Below are positions 12,124 through 23,870 of a DNA stretch of 64,000 bases, piece by piece. Position 1 is the first letter of the stretch. Each line of letters starts with the position of its first letter. Below the pieces are notes generated by a model that was given only the letters and a program-made list of their open reading frames with translations, was not told the DNA's origin and made no database searches. The stretch spans positions 51,817,891 through 51,881,890 of the forward strand of contig JALGPY010000003.1 in assembly GCA_023055425.1 (NCBI GenBank). The letters are read 5' to 3'. This DNA is from Linanthus parryae. Taxonomy: Eukaryota; Streptophyta; Magnoliopsida; Ericales; Polemoniaceae. A program made the position numbers and the translations under genes.

Positions 12124-12530
12124 ATTTGGCGCTTTCATTGAGTTTCGCCATCCAACTGGTGAAAAACATGTCGGACTCAAAACCCGATTACGGTAGATTT
12201 GCTCAGACAAATCTTGGATGAAAAACTCACGGCTTTCGAGGTCCGTTTGGAAGCTCGTTTCGAACGAAGAATTACGGACGTGGAGACGGGTCTGACGCAG
12301 CGAATCCAGGACCTTGAGGCACGCATGGGTGACCTGGAAACTCAGATTTCAACACCGGAAGAGACCCTGCCACAGCCGCAGGTATCATGCCAAGCAGAGA
12401 TTCAAACTGCCGTCGCCGCCGTTGTCGCTCGCCTCACAGCTTTGGAGGCCAACCTAGGCGCTGTCCAGACGTCCGTCGCCGCACTAGAGGCTCGGTCTCT
12501 GCTCCCCACACTACCAGATCCGCAACCGCC
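12124..12530 (+). pseudogene. Element B gag-like N-terminal fragment
   Basis: The open frame from about 12199 encodes a charged coiled-coil (LDEKLTAFEVRLEARFERR, later QDLEARMGDLE), as in plant Gypsy gag N-termini. The frame then runs into the left LTR of element A at 12531, which interrupts it after CCGCC. No start codon in a clean context was found. Confidence 0.65.
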
Positions 12531-13018
12531 TGTCAGGAACTTGAGGTTCCTGACCTAGATTTCACAGAAGAAGAGAGATCCGAGAGAGAGAGGAAGAAGA
12601 TGATTTGCAGAGAATAACAATTTTCATAATCCAAATCAAGTGAAAATACAGTACTTATACACTTTTGGGATCTAATAGAAATAACAGAAGTTTAGGGCCA
12701 ACTTGTAATAACACTAAATGGCTAACGGCTTGTGCCACGGTGGCATCGTGACGCTTCTCGCCCAATCAGCTGCCAAGCTAGTGCCACGCCAGACGCCACG
12801 CCATCCTGCTGAGTGGAATGATGCCGTTCCACTTACACAATTCAAACCCAACGTTTAAAACAGACTAACGGCCCAGATCCTCCCGATTTCATGATCGTAC
12901 GGTTACTGCTACTCCAAAGTTCATGTCATTAGTTTATACCTCTTTGCACTTCAGTCCACATTATAGGTCATCAGTTTACTTTTCTTTTCACTTTGGTCCT
13001 TCTCTTTATCACCTGACA
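12531..13018 (-). repeat. Element A 3' LTR (left copy)
   Basis: A 488-bp direct repeat of 23871-24359, and the 3' LTR because the element is on the minus strand. Confidence 0.95.
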
Positions 13019-13035
13019 AAGCACTCCCCTTCAAG
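13019..13035 (-). promoter_or_regulatory. Polypurine tract of element A
   Basis: The minus strand reads GAAGGGGAGTGCTTTG directly before the 3' LTR, the expected place and composition for a plus-strand primer. Confidence 0.75.
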
Positions 13036-13052
13036 ATTCATGCCCACATGAA

Positions 13053-14915
13053 TCAATCCAAAGCAGGAAACTGACTCTTGAGAGCAAGATAATCTTCCCA
13101 AGTTGCCTCTGAAGGCAAGGAATTGGCCCAATGCACCAATGCCATCACCACAGGTGCATTGTTCTTTTTAACCAATTTTCTGTCAAGAATGGCCAAAGGT
13201 TCACACAAGAGCTGACCTGCAGGGCCTACTCTTGGCAACATAGGGGAAGCAGCAACAGCAGCAGTTCCATGAGCTAATTTCAGCTGGGACACATGGAATA
13301 CAGAGTGTACCTGAGCTTGGGGAGGTAATTCCAGCTGATAAGCTACTGCACCAATTCTTTTTAAGACAGTAAATGGACCATAAAACTTAGCAGCCAGCTT
13401 CTGATTGCTTCTGTGAACCACAGTACCCTGCCTATAGGGTTGCAACTTGAGAAAGACTTTATCCCCCACTTGAAACTCTCTTTCCTTCCTGTGTTGATTG
13501 GCAAAATGACATATCCTCTCATGTGCTTTGAGCAGGTTAGCTTTTAATAGCAACACCATTTTCTTCCTTTCCTCCATGAACTGATCCAGTTCTGGCACTC
13601 CACTCTTGTTAAGATGATGAAAAGTAGGGACAACTGGAGCATAACCATACAAGGCTTCAAAGGGAGTGATCTTGAGACTGCTGTGAAAAGATGTATTATA
13701 CCAAAATTCAGCTAATGGCAACCACCTAGACCAGTGATGGGGCCTATCAGCTGTGACACACCTCAGATAATTCTCCAAACACTGATTTAGCCTCTCAGTT
13801 TGTCCATCAGCTTGGGGGTGATAGGCAGTTGAATAATGCAATTTAGTACCCACTCCTTTGAACAACAAACTCCAAAACTGACTGAGGAAGATGCTGTCCC
13901 TGTCACTAACAATAGATTCTGGCAACCCATGTAACTTGTGCACATTATCCAGATAGATTTGAGCAATGTCAGCTGCACTATAGGGGTGAGTGAGAGCCAA
14001 AAAGTGTCCATACTTGGAGAATCTATCAATTACCACTAAAATAGCATTCTTTCCCCCAGATTTAGGCAGCCCTTCCACAAAATCCATGCTAATGTGAGCC
14101 CAGGGCTTGTTTGGAACAGGTCGGGGTTGCAATAACCCTGGATAAGGCACATTCTCCCCCTTCATTCTCTGGCAGATATCACATTCCTTAACCCAGGTCT
14201 TGACATGTTTACTCATGTGTGGCCAGAAAAACACAGCAGAGAGCCTCTTATAAGTTCCCCTAATACCAGAGTGACCACCCACACCACTATTATGCATTTC
14301 AGAAATCAATGTTGTTCTAAGTGTAGAAGTGGTGCCCACATATATGAGCTGCTTTTTCTTGAGTAGTCCATCTTGTAACAAGAAGCCATCATTGTCATCA
14401 GGAGCAATAGTCAATTCAGCTATCTGTTGAGTAGCCCACTCATCACCTTCATAGGATTTGCAGACTTCTTTCACCCACTTAGGCACAGCCACAGAAATGG
14501 CTAGGCATTGTCCTTCTTGAGCCACCCTAGATAATGCATCAGCTACCAAATTTTCCTTGCCTTTCTTGAAGACTATCTCATAATCCAGCCCCATCAACTT
14601 GCTAACCCATTTCTGCTGAAGGAGTGTGCTAATCTTCTGCTCTAGGAAGAACTTGAGACTGTAGTGATCAGTTCTTATTTGGAATTTGGCAATTTCTAAA
14701 TAAGACCTCCACTTGGACACAGCTTGCACCACAGCTAGCAGCTCCTTTTCATAAGTGGAATACCCCAAGTGTTTATCAGCCAAAGACTTACTGAAATATG
14801 CAAGTGGCCTTCCTTCTTGCATAAGAACAGCACCAAGTCCCCAATGGCTAGCATCAGTTTCCAAAACAAACATTTTGGTGAAATCAGGCAATGCTAAGAC
14901 TGGAGTGGTACTCAT
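13053..14915 (-). pseudogene. Element A RNase H, integrase and chromodomain-like tail
   Basis: RNase H is visible (VLETDASHWGLGAVLMQ, LLAVVQAV). The integrase has an HHCC zinc-binding region (H..H..CDICQRMK), SMDFVEGLP and SDRDSIF of the DDE core, and the GPY-type tail (KFYGPFTVLKRIGAVAY). It ends with ILDRKLVKKNNAPV..WANSLPSEATWEDY, the tail typical of plant chromovirus-like elements. It is in a different frame from the RT part; the switch lies near 15000, a one-base change. Confidence 0.92.
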
Positions 14916-16999
14916 GGCATTTCTGAGTTTTTCAAAAGCTGTCTGAGCTTCTGCATTCCACCCAAAAGCTCCTTTCTTAAGCAGAGCAGTGAGTGGTTCA
15001 CAAACCTCCTGTAATAGCCAGTAAGACCAAGAAATCCCCTCAAAGCTTTAATAGTGGTGGGAATAGGCCAGGACAACATGGCTGCAATTTTGTTGGGATC
15101 AGCTTGCACCCCTTCAAAGCTAATTAAATGCCCTAAATACTCAATAGAAGATTGCAGAAATGAACACTTAGACATTTTTGCATACAACTCATTTTGCAAC
15201 ATTAACTCCAAAGTTGACTGTAAATGCTGCAAATGCTCCTCTTCTGTCTTGCTGTAGACTAAAATGTCATCAAAAAACACAAGTAGGAACTTTCTGAGGT
15301 AAGGTTTGAATACCTTGTTCATCAAACTTTGAAAAGTAGCTGGAGCATTAGTCAATCCAAAGGGCATTACTTTGAACTCATATAAACCCTCATGAGTCCT
15401 AAAAGCTGTTTTGTGAATGTCCTCTTCAGCAATCCTAACTTGGTGATAGCCAGATCTCAAATCCAATTTAGAAAAACAATGAGCACCCTGCAATTCATCT
15501 AGCAGCTCATCAATGATAGGAATAGGAAACTTGTCCTTAAAAGTGATTTCATTTAAGCCCCTGTAATCAACACAAAATCTCCAAGAACCATCCTTCTTTT
15601 TGACTAGCAGTACTGGAGAGGCAAAGGAACTAGTACTGTGCTGAATGACCCCATTGTTCAACATCTCCTGTACCAAATTCTCAATTTCTGTTTTCTGTAC
15701 ATGGGGATACCTGTATGGCCTCAGGCACACTGGTTGAGCTCCTGGTTTAAGAGGGATGTGATGATCATGGCTCCTTTGAGGTGGAAGTGTTTTGGGTTCA
15801 TCAAACACTGTTTTGAACTTATCTAGCATTTCTCCAAACTTGTGGGGTAGTTTGGTAATTTCTTTAAGTTCTGTGCCAGTGATGCTATAGAGGTGGCCTA
15901 CTGTTACAAACTCATTTTCTGCACAATAAGCTTGTAAGGAGTGAAAGTTAGCTGCCTTGTACTGACACCCTTCCTTGTGTGCTTTGAACTGAACTGGTGA
16001 GCCAAGCAAATTAACAGTGATGGTCATTTCTTTAAAATCCATTTTTACAGGACTAACTTCTTGTAACCACTGCACCCCCAAAACCATGTCACAACCACCC
16101 AAAGCTATAACCCTCATATCAGCCTCAATCACCTGTCCTTGTAGCTTCAGTTTCACTTTGGGACACACCCCTGAGCTCTCAATTTGGCTGCCATTTGCCA
16201 CTGTGACCCTCATTGAGTGACTAGGGAGTGATACACACTGTATTCTCTTGGCAGTGTCTTTATCTATAAAATTATGAGTGCTACCAGAATCAATGAGTAT
16301 ATGCACTTTCTGCTTCCCTACATGACCTTGTAGTCTAATAGTTTGAGCTCCCATATTACAAGTGATAGCATGCAAGGAAATCTCCATTTCTGAATTATTT
16401 GCTAGCTCCCCATCTTCTTCTGCAACAATGTCACATTCTTGACTTAGAACTTCTTCATTTCCTGCCTCCTCTTCTCCAGAAATGAGAAATAATTGTGGCT
16501 TCTTACACTTGTGACCTGGCACATAAGTTTCCTCACAAAAGTAACACAGATTCTTAGCTCTTCTAGCCTTCATTTCTTCTTGAGTGAGCTTTTTATAAGG
16601 CATTGTAGGAGTTGCCACATTCTTCTTCTCACTTGTGAATGGAGTGTAAGATTTTAACTGCACACTTTTGTCGTTATTTTTCATCATACTGCTCACTGTC
16701 TGTACCACATTTTGGTGTTGCTGGTTACAATACAACTCTTGTAGCTTAGCCATTGCTTTGGCTTGTGCCAAGCTGCTAGGAGCTAGTTGCTGTACTTGAC
16801 TTCTAATTTCTAACTTCAGTCCTCCCAAAAAAGTCTTCATGAAGTAATTGTCATCAGTCCAAGGAAAGAGAGCTTTCACTCTTGGCCTAAGTGTATCAAA
16901 TTTACTTTGAAAATCAGCCACACTCCCTTTCTGTTCCAGTTTTTGTAATTCAGCTAGCACATTATCATGTCCAGGTTCTAGAAATTCTAACTTCAACAT
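14912..16999 (-). pseudogene. Element A gag C-terminus, protease and reverse transcriptase
   Basis: The frame continues gag after the insert. It shows a gag core, a CCHC-type knuckle (CYFCEETYVPGHKC), a retropepsin with LIDSGSTHNFI, and an RT with YRGLNEI, LDLRSGYHQ and FFDDILVYS. It then reads out of frame from about 15000 to a stop at 14912. The in-phase ATG at 16999 and the ATG of the other gag part at 23178 are both codon starts in their frames, so only the insert interrupts the reading frame here. Confidence 0.92.
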
Positions 17000-19523
17000 G
17001 ATCGAATCGTCTCTTCTCACTGAATCTCTAATACTGAACCCCGGGAATCCTCTCGATTGAAGAAGAGAAAGAAAGGTTTACAAGGGCTATTCCCCTAGGT
17101 CAAATAAAATCTTATTAAACGCTATTCCGTAGATAGAATCTCAGGGAAAGGCGCTTTGATAGCATATCGCGCTACTCGGGACCTATTCCTCATTCTTTCG
17201 AGTGAGGTCCTTTCAACTAAGTAATCTCTTTCATAGGCTTTCTAAAGAATGAATGTTTGATTACGAGAATGATACCAATCCACAGTTACGGATCGGTAAG
17301 CCGCGGGGTAGCTAGTCAAGGCGCAACTACTGGGTTCCTATAGGTCTCGCTAAGCTCGCCCCCTCTTTTCATTTCCATTTCGAAGGTATGGAAATAGCGT
17401 ATTACTGATTCCGGGGTCAAATAGAAACCCCAACATTCAACAGAGAGAGGTTGAATACGGCATCTTCCGAATGTCCGCTATAGTTAGTAAAGAGTCTTTC
17501 AAATACCAAACCATAACCTTGTTTCGCTCCTCGTGCCAATCCACTGGCATGAACCGAAAAGGAGACGGTCGGCACCAACGGGTTGCTCGACTCCAGTCTC
17601 TACTTAAAGCTAGTGACGTGCGTGGGGAAGCTAAAATGCCTCCGATAAAGAAAGGACGGATCTTCTTGCCAGGATAGGAAGCTCCCTCCCACAGTAGCGG
17701 AGAGCTATTTGTCGTTTCCGAACGACCAGATCATAATGAGATTCTAAAGGATGCTTCCTTTTGCTTTGCCTAGCCACAGGCACAAAAGGGGAGACTAAAG
17801 AGAAACTACCCAACATAACATCTTAGTTTCGGCATAACAGTAAGGCTTTTCTTCGCAAAACTCGGCGTACCTCTCCTCTTCAAGCAGGATGAAATTGGAT
17901 TGGTAGAGCTTACGCTTACCCCTGAGCTCGCCCTACCCTAGCTCAGGGCCTTTTGCTCTTCTAACGTAAGCTACTAGGCTTACCACCGATGCTGTTGTAC
18001 GTATCCATTTACGTACCCAACCTATTTACCTACCCTGCGTAGGTTCAACCTGTCCTCTTATTCCCTCCCGTAACCCGTTCCGTGCAAAAAGTCATGCGTC
18101 GATGAGCCCCACTGGAATGAAAGTACCCCAAAAGGCCTAATAGGTAGTCCATGGGGCCCGGCTCAGGGATGGAGGTAGGGCCATTTCCCGTGTACACGAA
18201 CGACATAAGCGTAGTCAGGTGTAGCTTCTGCTCTTTCTATACTTTATAGATCGATAAACGAAACCCGGTACGTCCATCTGCCGAAGGGATGATTCACAGC
18301 AACAACTTCTGCCTTTAGAAGCCGCTCCCTTGCTTCGCGGTTGAGGCGCTGCGCTTCCAAGTGCTTCCACTCTGATCTTCGATTACTTGATTTCATACCA
18401 TTACTTGATTGAATGAATGAAAGAACCATGCCTTACTTAACTACATAGAAAGAATACTTGCTTTACTTGCTTCTTTCCTTGCTAACACACTTGAAGAAAG
18501 ACTCTTGGTCAGAATCTCTTACTGATATGTTACTGTAGTTTCATTCTTGAATGAAGGTAGCCCTATTGAATTAGGGCAGATGTGGAATCCTTCTATGAAG
18601 TGATTTACAGCTAGAATATGGAATGTGAAAGAAAAAGAATCTACTGGTATCGAGTTAGAGGATTCCAAGTTCAAGTAGTAGGCCTAGGAGAACCTGTGGC
18701 AGGTAACTGAATCAAAGAATATGGCTAATGTTCCTTCACTTCTTCTTATACATAATATGGCACCCGGAGCGGAAACTGCGGCTATTGCTACTGCGCTTCC
18801 CCTTCTATTGATTGTCCGGATGCAAAGACATCCTTATTACTACTCTTCTATGCCCGCACTTCTCATTTCACAGCTAACATATCCCTTGCTTCTGAGTGGA
18901 TTATTTGAATCCTTTGACTTGAGACTTCTTTCCCCTAAGTATGCTATGCGTCTACTGCCCCATTCCCCTTGAGGCGGTATTCTTTCGCTTATGCTTATTA
19001 AACCAGTACGGCAATCGAAGCAGACTCAATCGAAGAGATGAAGGGAAGCAACCTTCTTTTCCTCTAAAAAATAATAGAGTAAGGCTAGGCAATCGAAGTA
19101 GGCAGAAGCACTGAAATGAGAAGTAGTCCCCAGTGTGAAGTAATATCATTGAGCAAAGGTATTTCGTTCTAAACGGAGATTCTGTGGCTTAACAGCCACT
19201 TTCCACCGCTCCGATGGGTCATTCGCTAGATGAGAATTCTCTATCGTTACAACTCAAATAAAACGTGTTATAGCCTAAACAAGAAAGCTAAGGTGAAAGG
19301 AAAGGGTGCGTTAGCAGGCCTTTTAGCACTCCGTACCTAAGGCACCAGATACCTCGAAGAAGCGATAAGGTCAATAAGTTGAAAGAGCTGTCCCAACAAC
19401 CGAAGCCACAGCAAAGTGATACCCAAACCGAGGTTGTTCTACCGCGGTAGTGCGATAAGGCACTTTCGCCTTTAGTAGAAGCTGTCCCTATCATCGCGAA
19501 GAAAGTACACGCACATATTTTAT

Positions 19524-19988
19524 TTATTTATTATAATATAGAAAGAAATTGCGTTGATGAGCTGAGAAGATCCAATACCAATATCGATGGACTGTATACA
19601 ACAATCGTTGATTGAAGTAATTACCAATCGCAAAGATCCTGCGCTTCCCCCCTCGCTCCAAAGACATCGCTAACCTACCTGCTGGTGGCGGGCAACCAGT
19701 CCACCGCTCAGGCGCCACGGTCCTAGGAAGCTTAGGTCCTAACCGAGTCTCGAACTCATCAAGATCGAGACCGGAGAAGATTTTCTTATTTCCATCAAAC
19801 GCGTAACGAACCCTACTAGGGGCTAGTAGTACCGGGTTAAACACCCCCATATCTCGAGAGTTAATAAACTCCGATAATGAGTACCACGCACCCAGTTCAA
19901 ATAAAAGCGCTGGAAAGATAGATGTTACAGTCTTTTCGCCCGGCTTGAAACTAGATTCAGTGGCAAACGCCCTAATAATGCTTGAAGC
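19524..19988 (-). pseudogene. Mitovirus-like RNA-dependent RNA polymerase fragment
   Basis: On the minus strand a frame is open from 19988 to 19524, with its first ATG at 19850. It includes GGKRRIFAIGNYFNQ, preceded by a region with LPRTVAPERWTGCPPPAGRL and followed by VHRYW. This resembles the segment just before the palm catalytic motifs in mitovirus RdRps. Mitoviruses are capsidless RNA viruses that replicate in mitochondria, and endogenised fragments are common in plant mitochondrial genomes. The catalytic GDD region is absent, an in-frame stop lies at 19989-19991, and the 3' side drifts into unrelated sequence, so this is a non-functional relic. Confidence 0.75.
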
Positions 19989-21151
19989 TTATTTCATAGT
20001 TGGTGTTGTTGACCAGGTGGGAACCCATTCCAGTCCCTGTTTTAAAGGAATAGAACGGATGCCTTTTACATCTCGTGGCAACAAAAAAAGAAGGCGGCAT
20101 GTCTCAGACGTACCGCTACCCCCTTTGCTTTCGGACGTGATCAAAGAATTGCGTATAGAAAGAAAAGGTCGACGGCGAAGGCCGAGGGCGATGCAACGAA
20201 GCTCTGTTGTTAAAGGCCCAGTCCCAGGTGCGAAGGTGGAGTGGAAGCTAGCAGAAGGGAGAATCCAGCTTCTAATGTACTATTATCCCAGGTAACTGTT
20301 GCGGATCAATAAAGAAAATACTAGTCTTGCAGCTCCGTATGCGCTGTCCTTCTTCTCGGAACCTAGCTTTGATTACTACTTAGTCTGCGGCTTAAGCCTT
20401 AGCTTCATCTCTTTGGGACAGAGGTCACTCTCTTGATTGAATGAATGAGAACTTTTGCTTCCGGGATGGAACATACCTTGGCTTCATCCCACTCATACTT
20501 GATTGATTGGAACTCGCCTCTGGTTCGAAAGAGCACCGGATCTACTAAGGGATTCCTATTACACGGAAAGGTTAAATAACCGATCATCATTATCAGAATA
20601 TGAGTGAGAGTGAGATGAGGGAGCTGCTAAAGAAAGAAAAGATATCTATTTGATTTCTTCTCGGCTGAATGAAGCTGGAACCGAAGCAAGCGAAAGGTAG
20701 GTAGGGGCGGAGTAAGCACAATAAGTAGAATGAATAAGTAGAGTATAATAATATCATAGAGTGGCGGAATCCCCTTGACAGGATCCCGAAGGGTCTTGCT
20801 ACCCCTCTTGTGTGGAGAGTTCCCTCTTTCTCAAAGACGCATACTCCCCTACCTGCCTTCAGCCGGCAGAAGGGAGCTAGCTCCAGTACTCTCGCGCCTT
20901 ACGCTGACTTCCTGACAACCAAACGGCAAAGGACTTTTCCTAACAGCAATAGCGGACTTCGCCTTCCTCGGAAACGATGGAGGTTTCGGAAGAAGGGTTA
21001 CTAGCGCCCGTTTCGCTCACTGACGCTACCAGAAGCTTCCTTTCGTCCTCAAAATAGGGGACTTTCGACCAAAGCATTCCGGCATCTGTTATTCCTGGTA
21101 TCACCCTGTGAAGCAAAAGTAGGACAAGGGAGAAAGACATGGAATTGATAG

Positions 21152-21224
21152 GGAACCGTAGCCAAGTGGCTAAGGCATGAGTCTGCAAAACTTCTATTCG
21201 TCGGTTCGAATCCGACCGGTTCCT
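21152..21224 (+). tRNA. trnC: tRNA-Cys(GCA), organellar/bacterial type
   Basis: A 73-nt cloverleaf. Acceptor GGAACCG (21152-21158) pairs with CGGTTCC (21217-21223); the D stem is GCC/GGC; the anticodon loop CTGCAAA has GCA at 21185-21187; the T arm is GTCGG-TTCGAAT-CCGAC. The discriminator base is T (21224), the identity base of tRNA-Cys. The anticodon stem is weak (one mismatch and one G-U pair). No CCA is encoded and there is no intron. It resembles the bacterial-like mitochondrial trnC reported in sugar beet and other angiosperms rather than the plastid gene; this match is from memory. Confidence 0.85.
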
Positions 21225-23175
21225 ACAGCGCCATTCCACCCATCATTTTTTTGACATGCTTAGTGGATAGAACGGGGACCCCCGGATCAAAGCGGAGAAT
21301 TCTTGGAGTGAGAATTGTTGCAAATTCCAGTTTCATTCATTTATACCTAGAATATCCGGGCTGGCAGGTCCCCTAAGATCAGATTACGTGTTATAGAGAA
21401 GAAAGAATGTCATTTCAGTGATAGAGAAGTCAGGAAATAGAACAAGTAGAATAGAGAATAGTTCATGTGAAACTGAAACGAATTCATGAGAAAAGAATTC
21501 ACTACTAATATAACTACTATAACACTAGCTTCATTGATTGATTGCTTGGAATAACTAATGAAAGAATGTATCTGTAAATGAATTCAGTGAACTAGAGAAT
21601 GAACTGTACTTGCTTTCTTGTCTTGATTGACTGTGTAACTGTTTGTTGCTTTCCTTCCTTCGTTTGCTTCCGGTTGATTGAATGAATGAGGATTAGAACT
21701 AGGCTTGCCTTATTGATTGAATGTGAACTACTAGCCTTATTGAATGGAATGAGCAACTACGCTACCGGATGCCTGCCATCCTTCTATTATTCAATTTCCT
21801 GTATTTGTATTGATTGAATTTCGTGTGTTAAGCAATTACGCTTCCAAAGACTAGTCTTGCAGCCGATGCTGCTATAGAAGATGTAGCGCTAGGGCTGCTG
21901 TTCCTTCAGCCATTGGCTCAGATGTACCACTTCTTCTCTTAAGATACGGCACCTTGGGACAGGGTGAGCTGGGAAAGACTTCGATTGTTGTTCAATCATC
22001 ACTTATTCTAATTGAAAATCATGTTGCTATTTACGGACCAGTATAATAGCCGTGGAACCTGTTGCTTTGCTTCAAAAGATGGATGTTTGTTTGCCCATCG
22101 ATGCAGATGCAGCCAATGCCTTTTCGTAAGGTATTTGACTTTCTTCGACATTTGCTCTTTCAACGAGAGGCTAGAGGAAGGGGGCTTGTACCAGTTGCTT
22201 CTTTCCGGTAACTTCAGTTGACTTTAATACATATTTCCTAGTCTAGCGGGTCATTTAGAATAGGTGCCAGGCAATAAAGCAAGCGAAAGGAAAGGCATTG
22301 AAGAATCAAAAGATAGGCCATGAATGAAGAAGGAGTGGGCCTTTCGCCCGCTCGCGGGAGGGGTTTACCAACAATGGTAGGAAGTTAAGTTGGAGAAGAA
22401 ATAGTTATAGCAATGGGATGGGTACATAAACCAACATGGGAGCATACGTGATAGATGGCTTAGGGCCTTCTTTTCTTTTCTATTAAATAAAAGATATTTC
22501 GAGTAGCTAAGTTTTGCAAATGTATGGAGTTAAGCCATTAGTAGGGGGTATGGTAGAGTGGCTTAAGCCATTGGTTTGACATCATATGTACAACCGGAAT
22601 AGAATCGGAATTATACTTAGCAACATAGCACAAGAACGACAGTGAGACCTTCCACCGTAGGGAGAGAGGAGAAGCCATTAGAATAGTAGTTCTAGCCCTT
22701 GCGCCCCATACCGACCACCCCTTGATCCGAAAGCCAAGGGAAGAGGGGGCGTGAGACCGAAGACAAAAAGCCTTGCTAGACTCTACAGTTTATTTCATTG
22801 GCGGTGGTAATCCTATCACTTAATAAAGAACTACTCTCCTCTGGGGATGGAGTCGAATTTGTAGAATTTGACTTAGTGATTGGTCCGAACGATCCCCCGC
22901 TACAGAAAAAGGGAGGCTTGTCCCAATCCCGTTACAATTACATCACTATCTCATGAGAACTTACGAAAGATCATCACTTTTGTTTTGGCTCGAATATGCC
23001 TTCTAAAAGGAGGGCTAGACTAGTCATTGTACTTCTAATAAATTTCTTTTTTCTATGCTATGGGAACTACTTGAGTAGCTTCCGATCCCAACTGACTGCT
23101 ACTCTACCTTGTCTTTAGGTAAACCCTCATTCGTTCTACCTTAGGAAGGAGTCCTTTCTATTGTAACGTAGCACT

Positions 23176-23829
23176 CATCTCACAAAACTCCTTCCAAGTG
23201 AGTCCATCCAGGGATTCAAATTCAGCACTAAACCAAGTTTCAGCTTCATTACTCAAATTGAGAGATACTAGTATGAGTTTCTGTAAATCATTCAAGTTGT
23301 GCAGCTGAAAATATCTATCAGCCTTCACAATCCAGCCTAGTGGATCTTCTCCAGTAAATTTAGGAAACTCTACTTTTGGAATAGGCAATTTATATGAATT
23401 TGAAACCCTAGACATGTCATTGCATTGTTCTTCACACTTCTCAAATCTCTTAGAGCTTAATGGAGTACCTGCTGAGTGTTGAGGAGCCTTGCCTTTTCCC
23501 AAGAGGCTTGCTGGTGACCTAGTGGCTGAACTAGAAGCTTCAATTCTCTCTTTCTCCTTGTTGTTGGCCATTAGATTCAAACAATTTGCCAATTTCCGAA
23601 GCTCCTCTTTGAGTTCTTCATGACCTAATTTCAGATCCCCAATTTGGTTGAGTTGCAAAAGCTGTCCATGAATCAGATCCTGTCCATGCCTAAGCTCCTC
23701 CTGGCCATGCCTGTGCTCGCCGTACTCCTGGCGCAGCTCCAGTATCGCCTCATCGACGGCGTGTAGATGCCCCATCACACCATCCATAGCCTCCATTTCT
23801 ACAGCTGTGGTGTTCTTTCTTTGCCCCAT
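23176..23829 (-). pseudogene. Element A gag, N-terminal part
   Basis: An open frame begins at 23829 (MGQRKNTT), 27 bp inside the primer-binding site. It has a coiled-coil region rich in His/Gln/Glu (residues about 30-80) and then the gag core (VEFPKFTGEDPLGWI, then a WF..LDGLTWKEFC block). It loses homology at codon 218, where the organellar-like insert begins; the frame runs only a few codons into foreign DNA and stops. The rest of gag continues in the same register at 16999. Confidence 0.9.
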
Positions 23830-23855
23830 TGCTCAGAGTTCACAGAGGGAAGAAG

Positions 23856-23867
23856 GCTCTGATACCA
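23856..23867 (-). promoter_or_regulatory. Primer-binding site of element A (initiator tRNA-Met)
   Basis: The minus strand reads TGGTATCAGAGC three bases inside the 5' LTR, complementary to the 3' end of plant initiator tRNA-Met, the primer for minus-strand synthesis in many plant LTR elements. Confidence 0.85.
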
Positions 23868-23870
23868 ATT

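Larger units (their letters stand above)
17000..23175. other. Organellar-like DNA insert (probable NUMT, about 6.2 kb)
   Basis: The block interrupts element A gag. Its composition and texture differ sharply from the flanks: more balanced base content, many short dispersed repeats such as TTGATTGAATGAATGA (about 18396, 20436, 21671), AGACTAGTCTTGCAG and AAGCAAGCGAAAGG, and no plant-nuclear transposon. It carries a tRNA-Cys(GCA) gene and a mitovirus-like polymerase fragment; endogenised mitovirus pieces are known from plant mitochondrial genomes. No standard mitochondrial protein gene was recognised. Both junctions share only CAT (16997-16999 and 23176-23178), with no target duplication, as expected for end-joining. 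Origin in mitochondrial DNA is inference. Confidence 0.75.

Noticed and set aside
13053..17020. Endogenous pararetrovirus
   Set aside because: LTRs, tRNA-Met primer site, integrase and target duplication show an LTR retrotransposon.
18721..18972. Open frame in the organellar-like block
   Set aside because: No recognisable mitochondrial protein or domain.
22545..22620. tRNA-like stretch around TAGAGTGGCTTAAGCC
   Set aside because: Only a D-arm-like part; no T arm or acceptor pairing.
17000..23175. Plastid origin of the insert
   Set aside because: No plastid gene was recognised, the tRNA-Cys is not of plastid type, and a mitovirus relic points to mitochondria.
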